Of a stretch of DNA of 64,000 nt, positions 47,886-57,660 are shown piece by piece; positions within the stretch are counted from its first letter, which is position 1; each line of letters starts with the position of its first letter. The notes under the pieces are model-generated. The model was not told where the DNA came from. It searched no databases and saw nothing but the letters and a program-made list of their open reading frames with translations. The DNA is from Symbiodinium sp. CCMP2592 (lineage: Eukaryota > Sar > Dinophyceae > Suessiales > Symbiodiniaceae). Location: the NCBI GenBank assembly GCA_905221615.1, contig CAJNDT010000504.1, positions 124,001 through 188,000 of the forward strand. Direction: 5' to 3'. Both the position numbers and the translations under genes were made by a program.

Positions 47886-50105
47886 CCTTTTATGAACGCG
47901 TGAGCCACGAAAAGTTGTGCGAAGAAGCAGCCCAATGGGGCTTTCCGCCTCTTCTTCTCAACTTAGGGATGCAAGCCTATCGTGGCGGTCGCATCGTGAC
48001 TGCCGACTCTGTCGCATCACCATGCGTTTACGCAGCGAGAGGAATAGTAGCGGGTTGTCCGCTAGCTCCTCTCCTATCGAAGCTATCGATAGGAAAGCCC
48101 ATCAGGGCGGCGTGCACAGGCACCCTGGCGGACTACGTAGGGTGCTGGGTGGACGACGTCTCGGCCGATGTCGTTCACAAAACCCCGGAGCGCGCCGCCG
48201 CCGGGATCGTTACCCTCTTTCGTCGTCTCCACGACGCGTTGGAGGCAGAGGGCAATGAGGTGTCTGCCTCAAAGACACATTTCCTGGCCAGCTCGCCGGA
48301 GGCGGAACGCGCACTCCGCCGAAAACCGGGGAAGGGCGACCCCCCGGTGCGCCAAACCACCAAGGACCTTGGCATGGAAACGGCAGCCGGGCGGCGCCGT
48401 ACTACCTTCCAGTCGGCGGCGCGTCGCGTGAAGGCCAACCGGCGTTTCGCGAAGCTCCAATCGCTCCGCTTGCCGGCCCTCAGGGTCCGGTCCCGGCTTT
48501 TCTCCATGAGTGTCATGGCGTCGGGAAACTGGGGACACCAATCCCAAGGGGTTTCGCCCAAGGTCATGCAGTGATGACTGGCAGTGTGGAGGTTGCGCTT
48601 GAGCTTGGTGGCCCACCAACAAAAGATCCGCGCACCTCCATCATCGGCCAGCACTGGGCTGCCCTCGGCAAAGTCCTTTGCGCGTTGCCGGACCGCGAGC
48701 AGTTGGAGCGCACGTGGCACTCCCTCTGGGCGCAGCTCCAGCGGAAGGACCGGTGGAAGGTCATATGCGGGCCGGTGGGCGCCATGATCGGATACCTGGT
48801 GGAATTGAGGGTTGAGGCCTCCTCCCCTCACCGGTGGCTCTTCCCGGCGGATTTGTGCCCCGCCACGATGGCCGGCCAGCCAGTGGGGGAGCAGCAGGTG
48901 GCCTTCAACCCCCTAAACCCCCTGGCTCACCAACCAATCAAGGCGTGCCTTCTCGTCCTGGCAGAAGGCGGCGCGAGGCCATCAGCAGGCAGACTGGCTG
49001 CGAGGCGCTTGACCGGGGGATCGACCACACTGTCCCGCGCCAGCCAACCAAGGGCAGGACCAGCAACGCCCGCGCCGGTGCCCTTCGTATGGTGCAAATG
49101 CGTTCCCGGCTGATCCGGCCTGGCGAGCAGTGCCCTTTGTGCAGGGTGGAGCTTACTCCCCTGCACATTGCTCAGGAGTGTTTGTGGCCAACTGGGCACG
49201 GCTCGGGGAGACTTACGGGCCTCTTTCCGGCAAAAGCCTCCCAGCTCCTCGGGTACACTTGGGGCCCGGAGAGTGAGGAGGTCCGGGCGCCCACGGCAAC
49301 GACCCTCACGGCCGCGTAGCAGCCTGGAGCGTGGTCATCTTCCAGCGTGCCCCTGACGGGCTCAAACAGGTCGGGTCCGCATGCGGCGTCCTGCCGCCGG
49401 GCACCACGGTGCCCCAGGCCGAAGCTTACGCGATCGCCCGCGTTTGTGCCCGCACGTCGGGGGTCGCAGACATCACCACCGACTGTTTCGGGATGTTGCG
49501 GCAGCAGAAGTCCTTGGTGGTCAGCTGGCCTCTCTCTGGAGGAAGCAGGTAAACGACGCGGCCGACCACCTCTGCCGGAAAGCGGCGGCCCGGGCCACGG
49601 CCCAAGCGCGGACATTGGTGCCCGGACGAGATCGATGACCTCGTGCGTGAGGTGACGCTGTTCCTGCAGCACAGGGCATCCATACTGTGCTGCTGCTGGT
49701 CTCTCAAGAGCAGCCACCTTGGGACCTGACCCCGGAGGGGAAGCCCAAACGCAGGAAGGGGAAGAAGCACACCGCCAAGGGGGCGCACGAGCCTGCGACC
49801 ACTGACCCCACACAGCCATCGCCTCCGCGGCGTGCTCGGTGTGCGGGCTGTACATAAAGCAGCTCATGCCCCTGTGGCGGTTCAACCGCATAGCCGCCCA
49901 CCAGTGTCGGCACAGGGAGAACCCCATTCCAGCAGAGCTGGAAGTGCATGGGTCACACGACATGCACAACCTCGGCGACAGGTGGATGTGCAAAAAGTGT
50001 GGCGCGCAGCTTAGGCCAGGGCACTCTAAAGCCTCGATGACCCTGTCTAGCCAGTGTGTGCCTACCCGTTTTAAAGAAGGGGCAGATTGCCGCGAGTATG
50101 CTTAG
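47886..50105 (+). pseudogene. LINE ORF2 fragment: reverse transcriptase from motif A, zinc finger, RNase H, Cys-rich end
   Basis: It starts in the middle of reverse transcriptase with TFYERVSHEKLCEEAAQWGF (Glu where motif A normally has Asp). Motif B follows as ARGIVAGCPLAPLLSKLSI and motif C as CWVDDVSADV. The frame ends at 48574, and the next parts lie in other frames: DPRTSIIGQHWAALGKVL (48640), the finger CPLCRVELTPLHIAQECLW (about 49130-49190), RNase H-like VVIFQRAPDG with PQAEAYAIARV (about 49330-49450), and a last Cys patch CSVCGLYIKQL...CKKCGAQL (49840-50010). The codon usage is GC-rich compared with the fused Gag. It is inactive. Confidence 0.75.
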
Positions 50106-50428
50106 TTCCTCACTCCCCGCGGCTACCCCCTCTCTGGCTCCAAACCCAAAGGCGTGCCCAGCAGTAGACAGGAAAAGGGTCAAGCCTAAGCCCCAAGCGA
50201 AGCCCGAAGCCCAACCTAAGCTCCGGCAGCTGTTTCAGGCTCGAAGCTCGAAACCGGGACACGCCCCAAGCACGTCCCCTCCCGAAGCCAAAGCGAGCCC
50301 TCAGGAAACTCTGCCCAGGACTTCCACTCAGCCCCTTCAGTCCCCTAAGCCCGGGAGAGCCTCAGGTAGTGGTAGTGTAGCTGCCGCGGCTGGTCCTGAG
50401 GCCTGCATAGGGTTTTTCCGTGCGCGGG

Positions 50429-51934
50429 ATGGGACCTCCCAGCGCTAAGGGCCGGCCGGAGGCTGGCAAAGGCAAGGGCCAAGGAGGGCCCGGAGGCCGA
50501 GGAAAAGGGAAAGGAGGAGTTAGGAGTGGCAAGGGCAAGCATCCCAAAGAGGGAAGCTCGTGAGGGAAGCCAAGCCCCTCGAGACCAGGCCCAGGGCCGG
50601 GAAGACATTCCACTGGACAGTGGATCTCCCCAATAGCGCTCAGCCGAGAGCAAGAGGCCCAATACCAGGCCTTTGTTAGGTCTCGCAAGGCCGCTAACCC
50701 AAACTGCACGCGGGTTTCGCGGCTGGGCGCGCAACATGCGCCCAACGAGCTGGGCACCCGAGGTTGTTTGCTCTGGTTTCTGCTGGAGAACTCCAATACC
50801 TTGAAGGGGCACCCATACTGTGATCAGGTGATAGACCACCTCAGGTGCTGTTTGCCGTGGTTCTACTTGGATTTGCGTGTGGAAGACTCTGTTGATTGGG
50901 GGCCCATGCGGAGACGGCGGACTTTCATCCGAGGCCTTCGTTTGGACTGCTTGCCTCGTGGGTTCCATGGCCCTTTGCCAGTGGTGACAGTGGACCAGCT
51001 TGGCCATGGAAAGCCCGTTACACTACTTTTGCAGCAAGGCTTGCCACCCACCGACCCGAGCATGCTGTCGGTTGGGATGCAAAGGAACCTGCAGAGGTAC
51101 AAGGGCATGGCATCCCAGTCTGAAGACCAAGGCCGCCCTCGTGTGGCCTGTGCAGAACTGGACCGTGACCCCACGAATGCTTACGGTCCTCGGTTCGAGT
51201 TGGGCAGGACCAGCAGCCTCCGGACTGGCGGCCCGGCTCTTTTTCTATTGAGCCTGGAAGACCTGCAACAGTCCTGGGATAAACAAGAGCTGCACCGAAT
51301 GCTATCCATCCCGGAGAGGTTCTTGCTCATGGGCCACCCGGCAGAGACAGCAACAGTTTTTGCCAGTAGGGCAGTTGCAAAGAGAGCCTCCGGCAACGGC
51401 ATGCACACGTTGGTGATGGCATGTCTCCTGGCTCCGATGCTTCTGCTGGCAGATCGGGCCGGGGTGACTTCAGAAGGCCGGCCGCCTCCAGCAGCCAGTC
51501 CAAAGCAGTTGTGGGACATGGCATTTGAGGACCTAAGAGCCACAGGCAGCATGGGTCGGGTCCACAGGAAGCAAAATTTCCGTAGTCCCAGATCCACAGC
51601 CACAGCTGCCAACCGAAATGTGCGTAGAGCCACAGCTGCCACCGGAGAGCTCATCCATAGTCCGAGAAAAGCAGCAGCAGCTGCCACTGGAGCTGCCACC
51701 GGAGAGCTCATCCGAGCAGCAGCAACTGCCACTGGAGCTGCCACCAGAGAGCTCATCCATAGTCCGAGAAGAGCAGCAGCAGCTGCCACTGGAGCTGCCA
51801 CCGGAGTCATCCATAGTCCGAGAAGAGCAGCAGCAGCTGCCACTGGAGCTGCCACCGGAGAGCTCATCCATAGTCCCAGATCCACAGCCACAGCTGCCAA
51901 GCGAAGGCGTCTCCGGGGAAAGACAGGCAAATAG
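50429..51934 (+). pseudogene. C5 cytosine methyltransferase remnant (motifs IV-X) with repetitive tail
   Basis: The frame opens at ATG 50429 with a GKGKGQGG-type tract, has a TGA at 50561-50563, then stays open to 51934. After the stop, conserved methyltransferase motifs appear in order. Motif IV-like NCTRVSRLGAQ keeps the catalytic Cys (codon 50705-50707) but has Asn for the usual Pro. Then come motif VI-like LLENS, motif VIII MRRRRTFIRG (50909), motif IX-like RMLSIPERFLLMGHP and motif X GNGMHTLVMA (51392). Motif I (AdoMet binding) is not visible, so it is truncated. It lies directly after LINE debris in the same orientation. Retrotransposon-borne methyltransferases are known from dinoflagellates, so it was probably part of that LINE or a relative. 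The last 110 residues are the translated minisatellite. Confidence 0.62.
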
Positions 51935-52290
51935 CAAAGAAGGCAAGCCGTGGGCGGATGCAGGAGTGTCGCCGGAGAGCTCATCCATAGTCCCATTAAT
52001 AGTCCAGCCACAGCTGCCGCCGGAGGGCTCATCCATAGTCCCACAAGACGGGCCACAGCTGCCTGCCTGCCGGAGAGCTCATCCAGCCACAGCTGCCGCC
52101 GGAGAGCTCATCCATAGTCGTAGTACCAGTCCGACCAGTCCCAGGGCGAACCGTAGTAGCCATTTTGACAAGTTGGCAGTGCGTCGGTCATGCGGATGCA
52201 TAGCCATAGATCTCGATTAGGCAGCCTTGAGCTTTTCATGGCAGAGTGCAGAAGCACAGCTGTCACTGCCGGAGAGCTCATCCATAGTCT
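51600..52290. repeat. 57-bp minisatellite with partial units
   Basis: The consensus unit translates to 19 residues (HSPRRAAAAATGAATGELI in the methyltransferase frame). Full and partial units run to about 51930, then shorter pieces built on GGAGAGCTCATCCATAGT continue to 52290. The unit length is a multiple of three, so the frame stays open. Confidence 0.85.
52150..52172 (+). other. Possible relict of the dinoflagellate spliced leader
   Basis: ACCGTAGTAGCCATTTTGAC and the following AAG contain 12 exact consecutive bases of the dinoflagellate spliced leader (GTAGCCATTTTG), with the leader's CCGTA just upstream, but also a 3-nt insertion and a changed end. It is about 430 bp before the ATG of the next gene. 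It may be chance. Confidence 0.25.
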
Positions 52291-52580
52291 GTAGTCAATT
52301 CGGTGTCTTAATTTAGTTAATTAGATCAGTGCGTGCAATGCAGGCCTCAGTTTCTTTAATCAGTTTAGCTGATCAGTGCACTTTGTGCAAAAGGTTTTCG
52401 ATACAGGCGGATGGCATGCTTCATGATGGTGCACTTCCTCCAGTCGCCAGGCAGTGTGTTCTGACAACTAGAGTGTAGGGCTTAGGCTTGACAATGAAAT
52501 AGCAACTGCTTGAAGCACCTGACCGAGACCCCTCTGGCCTGGTGCCCTGGCCCCTTCTGTGCAAGTCAGCGAGACCAGCC

Positions 52581-55060
52581 ATGGATGGGACCGGCGAACT
52601 CCTTTGCCGCAAATGCAACGAGCCCACCACTGTTTCGACTTCCCATGCAACGGGATTAAACGAGTTGCTCCGGATTTGCCAGGAGTGCGGCGGCACGGAG
52701 CGGATCTTGAACAAGCAGATCGCTCAGGATCGCTCAGGTAGGTAGTATTATTAGGGAGACCCCCTTAACGGGTACCCCAAGGGTCCCCCTAATCCCCTAA
52801 TCCTAGCTCCCATCAGGCGAAGAGTTTGGCTCAGAAGAAAGCCAAAGAGGGTGAGCTCAATGCTCACGACGAGGATCTGCTGAACAAGTGCCAGACTGCT
52901 GCGGACTTGAAGAAGCAGCTGGGGAAGATGACGAAGGAGGAGCAGTACGAGTGGTACAGGAGTGAAAAGAAGTCCCACCGCCAGGACGGTGGTGGTGGCG
53001 GTGTGTCTAAGAAGAGAACATTTGCCACCGCCGTCGGGGTTGTCGAAGACACTCGGCGGGCTTCCATGAGAAACAGCGAGCAGGATAGGTGGTGGCTTGA
53101 GAAAGACTGGGTCGCCAGAGAGATGACCTTGGGCTTCGTGAAGAACTACGAGGATGGGCGGACGAAGCTCTTGAAAAGGTGTCAGGATGATGACACCGAG
53201 AGCAATCAGTTGAGAGGCGTCTGGATGCTGAAGGAGTTTGGTGGCTTGCTGGGCGAGCTCGCACAGGAGCACAGCGTAGCAGGAACTCTTCGCCAGCGAA
53301 TGGACGTCACAGACCAGAGCGAGCTGGCTGTCTGCCAAGAGCAGACAGCACAGAGGCTCAAAAAGGCCGGTGAAAGGCTGGCAACCGAAAAGGCCATGCT
53401 CGACCAAGGCATGGAAAACGCCTCGGTGCCGGGACTGCATGTCGCCCGAGACCTCAATCAGCTCAAGCAGGAAGAGGCTCTGCGAGATCAAAGGTGGATG
53501 GAAACGGTGCTGGAGAAGCAACAAGCCGACAAGGAAAGGCTTGAGAATAAGGACAAGAAGAAACCCGCTCGGGCAGTGCTCTTCCTGCAGATCAAGAATG
53601 CCCATGCCCGGGAGGAGACCATGCTTGCCTCCGCACACGGCAAGCAGCAGGAAGCCTTCACCGGCCTGAGAGAAGAGACTCAGGCAATGATGGCAGAGGA
53701 AGACGAAGGAACAAAGAAAGAGTTCCAGTCAACAATGGATGCACTCGAAGAGGACTTGAGCAAACTTCTTCAATCCATCCCTGAGCTCGCAGCAAAGCGG
53801 AAAATCAAGGAGGAGGAGATGGCAACGACGGAGGACGATGACGACCTGCTCAACTACCTGAAGGAGGCCACGGAGGCGTGCAAGAAGGGTCCTGGGGAGT
53901 GGCCACAGCTGAAGGCGGTGCCTGCGATTGATTTGGAGGTTTAAGGTTTAAGGGGTTTGGGGTTTAGGATTTCAGATAACGTATGTGGTTTGTAGTGTGT
54001 TGGTCGCAGTCGTAGTTGTATCCGAACCGTTTTGTTGTTCCATTTGTTTTTTGCTCACCCACCAACCCAGGTGAAGGACAGGATGAAGGCCTTCCGAACT
54101 TTGGTCAACGATGCCAAAAAGGCTTTGGCCAAAAAGGACTCGCTGGCCAAGAAGAAGGCAAAGAACAAGGCCCTCGCCGCTGCCACATCTGCGAACGGCA
54201 CCTCGTCGCAAGCCGCAGCTGACATCGCAATCAGCCCGGAGATGCTGGACTGTGTCTGCTGGATGCGAAAGGAGCTGTTGAAGCCAAAATGGTCGAAGTT
54301 TCAGCGAGGCAGCAACGGGGTGTGGTTCAATCTGCAGGAGGATATGCTGGATCAGATTCCGGGCAAGGGCCCAGTGCAGATCCCTGCCGAGCAAATCACA
54401 GGCCTGCTCAAGAGTGTTCACGATCTGGTTTACTACCAGTCCCAGAAGCAGTGGTTAGGAGAGAAGATGAAGACAGATGGCAGAGGTGTAACCACTGCGG
54501 TGACCGGACGAGAGGCAGTTGCGAAGCAAGTTCTCGGCTTCATCGGCAAGAGCCTGCCGGTGGCAGTCGCTGACCGCCTTTCGCTTCCGGGGGATGAAGA
54601 GCTGCTGGACCTGTGGAGGCCCATGTTCTGCCAGTGCATGGGCGGCCGTGTGGACACCAGCACAGCCTTCAGCCTGCCAGAGCTGACGGTGCATCTCGAG
54701 GGGACAAGCGTTTTCTTCGCCGGCTTCCGTGCCAGCGAGGAAACACAGCTCGGGGACTTCAAAGCCCTCACGTCGCAAGAGTTCCTTGACCGCTGCGAGT
54801 GGTTTGCAAACTTGTCCGCCGGCCAGGGCATCGTCCTGCCGCCAGGGATGGTGTACATCATGATCAACACGGAGTACGACGTCGAGAAGGATGGCAGCCC
54901 CGAAAGCATTCCAGCCCACATGCTGAAGTTGTTCGTAATGACGGCGAGCTCCTGCAAATGGGCATCGACAAGCCTTGCAAAGGTGGTCGCCCGCGCCCCC
55001 GAGCTGGGTGCCAAAAGAACAGGTAAACTTCTGAACCACTTCCTCAGCGTGCTGGACTAA
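52581..55060 (+). CDS. Host gene of unknown function: Cys-motif exon, coiled-coil exon, C-terminal exon
   Basis: Exon 1 starts at ATG 52581 and encodes a zinc-ribbon-like pair, CRKCNEP...CQECGG. Exon 2 (52817-53938) is a long charged coiled coil (KKQLGKMTKEEQYEWYRSEK, many Glu/Lys/Gln heptads). Exon 3 (54071-55060) holds a mixed fold: EMLDCVCWMRKELLKPKW, GSNGVWFNLQEDMLDQIP, VLPPGMVYIMINTEYDVEK. Intron 2 (53939-54070) is GT-AG and keeps the frame (LE|VKDRM). For intron 1 a GT at 52738 gives a frameshift. A GA donor at 52728 with AG|G at 52816 keeps the frame, and GA-AG introns are known in dinoflagellates. The product would be about 750 residues. No family was recognised. It shows no sign of decay. 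Confidence 0.6.
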
Positions 55061-55920
55061 TGGACAAGAGGTCCATTGTTTTCTCCCCGGGCGTTCGTTG
55101 AAGAGGCAACGAACGGAAAAGCTCGGCATGTACACAATCTGTTGGATTGTGTTGCAGGCCAGCGCAACATGGTTTCACGAGCAGGCTTGCGGAGAGCCAT
55201 GATCCTTTCAAGCCGGGTGCTTCTTTCTTCAACTGTTGGGGACCCACTGCCGTGGCATCAGATGAATCAGAAGGAAAAGTTCGGTTCCATAGGGGGGTCC
55301 ATTGAAAAGCTAAGCGAACGATGAGGTTTTGGCCCACTATGTTTCGGCTCAAAGTCCTGCTTTCCTAATTTGAAGACTAGATGATAAGTGTCTGCTGAGT
55401 CTGAGGCCACAACCACACAAGGATATGCTGAGAGCACCCTTGTTACAAACGACTGCGTAGTTTGCCGGTGCCAGTCTGGGAGGGTGAAACCCTCACAGCC
55501 GAGGCCACCTCCTACCCACGGATGGCACCTCCCCCCTGACGGTGGCTACAACTCCACGACACTGTCTTGGAGTAGTAGCCTCCGTCAAGGAGGAGGTGCT
55601 GGCCCGCTGGCTGTAGTAAGTTCCAGCCACATTGTGGCGGTTACTATGCAAAGTCAATGATTTCGCATAGTACCCGCCACCATGGCAGCTGCATTGCTCG
55701 TCTGGCAAATGGACTGAAACCCGGCTTCGATCAGCCATGATCGCATGCCGGCTGTCCGGACTGCGTGCTGCCTCATGTGTTCGATTGCGAGGATGCCCCG
55801 ACAGCCTACCATGTTGGCCTGAAAAGTGAGTTTCCATGGAGATGCTAATCTTTTGCTTGTGTTATCTTTTTGACACACGAGGTTTCGGCTCAAACTCCTC
55901 TTTCACAGCTTCTGCCTAAG
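55061..55920. other. Intergenic region with an inverted repeat at 55634-55680
   Basis: No supported ORF. Arms 55634-55649 and 55665-55680 (16 bp, one mismatch) flank a 15-nt loop. The 12-mer TTTCGGCTCAAA occurs at about 55344 and again at about 55881 upstream of the next ATG, which hints at a duplicated 5' leader. Confidence 0.45.
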
Positions 55921-56442
55921 ATGAAGAGAAGCTTCGTAGTTGATGAGGAAACTTGGGACTCTGTCACCAGAGATCTCGAGAGCCGTGAAGCTGCGACCTT
56001 TTCAACTCCTGGGACACTGGAGCAACAGCTCAAGGTGGAACTGGAGATTACGAATTATCGGCTGCAGCTGCAAAAAGATCTGACCACTGCACTGCGTGCA
56101 AATGTTGATCAGCTCCTCGCCGAGCGAAAGGCACGAGAAGATCACATCAGGGCCCTAGAGGAGCACATCAGGGCCCTGAAACAAGGGCTGAACGAAGACT
56201 TGTGTGAACTGCTCGGCGTCTTGGAAAACGCAGAGTGCGAGGAAAGTTGTAACATGGATGTAGCGGAGCCTGCTGTAGAGGTGCCTGCGTCAGATCCAGA
56301 AGAGTTCCCCGAGACCCAGGTCATCCCTTTCCAAGGGATGGCCCCTCCGGTGTTGCCTCCTGCGTTCGATTGCGGTCTAGATTCGCAGCCGACTGACACT
56401 CTGGATTCCATGATGATGGCTCGCTGGAGTAATTATGCATAA
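55921..56442 (+). CDS. Small coiled-coil protein, 173 residues, function unknown
   Basis: ATG at 55921 (MKRSFVVDEETWDSVTRDLE). An earlier in-frame start at 55870 is less likely because it lies in a leader-like stretch. The helical middle has LEQQLKVELEITNYRLQLQK and a duplicated RALEEHIRALKQ coil, followed by an acidic, Pro-rich end. The stop is TAA at 56440-56442. A TTTT box (TATCTTTTTGAC, about 55863) lies some 55 bp upstream, as reported for dinoflagellate promoters. There is no known domain. A DNA-binding or scaffold role cannot be inferred. Confidence 0.5.
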   Translation: MKRSFVVDEETWDSVTRDLESREAATFSTPGTLEQQLKVELEITNYRLQLQKDLTTALRANVDQLLAERKAREDHIRALEEHIRALKQGLNEDLCELLGVLENAECEESCNMDVAEPAVEVPASDPEEFPETQVIPFQGMAPPVLPPAFDCGLDSQPTDTLDSMMMARWSNYA

Positions 56443-56499
56443 GGCATAAGTTTTGTGCACAAAGCTCGTGGGGTGCGAGAGAAAAAGGTGCATCACGTG

Positions 56500-56594
56500 T
56501 TTGTGTGTGTGTGTGTGTGTCGTGTTTCGTTTAGGCGTGTAGGGGTTCGGGCTTTGGGTGTGTGTTTGTGTCGTGTTTTGTATAGGCGTCTAGG
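56500..56594. repeat. (GT)n microsatellite and an imperfect 28-bp direct repeat
   Basis: (GT)n at about 56498-56520, followed by TGTCGTGTTTCGTTTAGGCG and a second copy about 54 bp downstream with four differences. A 38-codon ORF from ATG 56608 (MAKSGRRRRDYTTTLGG) runs on the plus strand into the LINE, but is too short to call. Confidence 0.7.
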
Positions 56595-56701
56595 TTCACA
56601 ACTTGGCATGGCAAAGTCCGGTCGTAGGCGACGTGACTATACCACCACATTAGGCGGAGCAAGAGCCAAAGCTCAAAAAACTAACGGAATCCTTTACAGC
56701 A

Positions 56702-57397
56702 TCAGGGGTACTCATCCATGATCAAGCGGAGGTGGCGACAAATCTTGGTCTTAAGCAGTAAGTCAGCTTTCAAAGTAGCGGTCAACGACGTACGAAGAGA
56801 AAGCAGCTCTGGCGGGATGGAAAGCAACGGTTTGTTAGCAGCACTGTCAGCAGCAGCATTGTGATGAATAAGCCATAAATCATGGTTGTTGCAGGCCGAA
56901 GTGAGAGGTCTGTGGGCTTTGACCCAGGTGACTGAAAAGGCCCCTCTCTGTTTGGACGAGAGCAATCTCGAACACGTGCGTATCAGGTCTCTATCATGGT
57001 GTGCTATCCAGGCTTCGTCCGTATACTCCGACACCAGCAACTGATTCACAATCTTGGCAACAGCTTGATTGTCCGTGTAAATATTTGCCGATGGCACCGA
57101 GGCTATAGCCGCATTTACAGCATGAAATTCTGCCCGAAAAACAGTCTGTCTTCTACCCGGCAAAAGCCCAGCGCACAGAGTTGTATTCCGCGGTCCCCCA
57201 TCATGAGCACATGTGACAGCCCATCCACACAGCCTCATAAACGGACAGGTGTTGTCAATGGCCGACCCATCCGTAAACAGATTGAAGCGTTCCACTTGTA
57301 TAGGCGGGTCCAACACGGGGGGGTGCTGAATATCATCAAGAGCTTGTAAATATTTGTTGCAGTCCTTGAGTCTCGGGAACAAACCAGTGAGCAACAT
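56702..57397 (-). CDS. LINE ORF2 RNase H domain
   Basis: All four acidic positions can be placed: FTDGSAID, RAEFHAVNAAIA, YTDNQAVAKI and HHNAAADSAANK. The stop is at 56702-56704. The domain follows the zinc-finger stretch by a frame change near 57430, and the frame reads upstream into EEWKDICSQPDY. The residues needed for activity are intact. Confidence 0.8.
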   Translation of the reverse strand: MLLTGLFPRLKDCNKYLQALDDIQHPPVLDPPIQVERFNLFTDGSAIDNTCPFMRLCGWAVTCAHDGGPRNTTLCAGLLPGRRQTVFRAEFHAVNAAIASVPSANIYTDNQAVAKIVNQLLVSEYTDEAWIAHHDRDLIRTCSRLLSSKQRGAFSVTWVKAHRPLTSACNNHDLWLIHHNAAADSAANKPLLSIPPELLSLRTSLTATLKADLLLKTKICRHLRLIMDEYP

Positions 57398-57399
57398 GT

Positions 57400-57660
57400 A
57401 GTCGGGCTGCGAACAGATATCCTTCCATTCTTCTGTTGTCGAACAGAAAAAGTAGCTGGGCAGTCATGAACACGATGCTCCAGTGTATCAACAGCTCCAC
57501 AATGGCAACAGAATTGTTCCTCCGCTGTGTTGACATGAGATCTCCTTCTTTGTGGGAACAAACCCCCCAACCTAACCTTCCGCATGAAGCCTTCCAAGAG
57601 AGGGTCCGACAAGGGAGGGTAAGAAGACCGAAACACTGAAAAGTCTTGCAGGTCCGCAAA
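57400..57660 (-). CDS. LINE ORF2 zinc-finger segment (separate frame)
   Basis: It contains EEQFCCHCGAVDTLEHRVHDCP, the C-x2-C...H-x4-C finger usual between reverse transcriptase and RNase H in such LINEs. It is joined to the reverse transcriptase by a frame change near 57650 and to RNase H by another near 57430. Confidence 0.65.

Noticed and set aside
51181-52056. Minus-strand ORF with repeated Ala/Val/Gly-Leu-Trp units, membrane-like
   Set aside because: It mirrors the 57-bp minisatellite and the methyltransferase ORF; the unit length of 57 keeps several frames open.
51600-52290. CRISPR-like array
   Set aside because: The repeats are contiguous 57-bp tandem units without unique spacers, in eukaryotic-type DNA.
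55076-55324. An 82-codon ORF after the host gene
   Set aside because: It starts 15 bp after the stop of the gene, has no recognisable feature, and is more likely 3' untranslated sequence.
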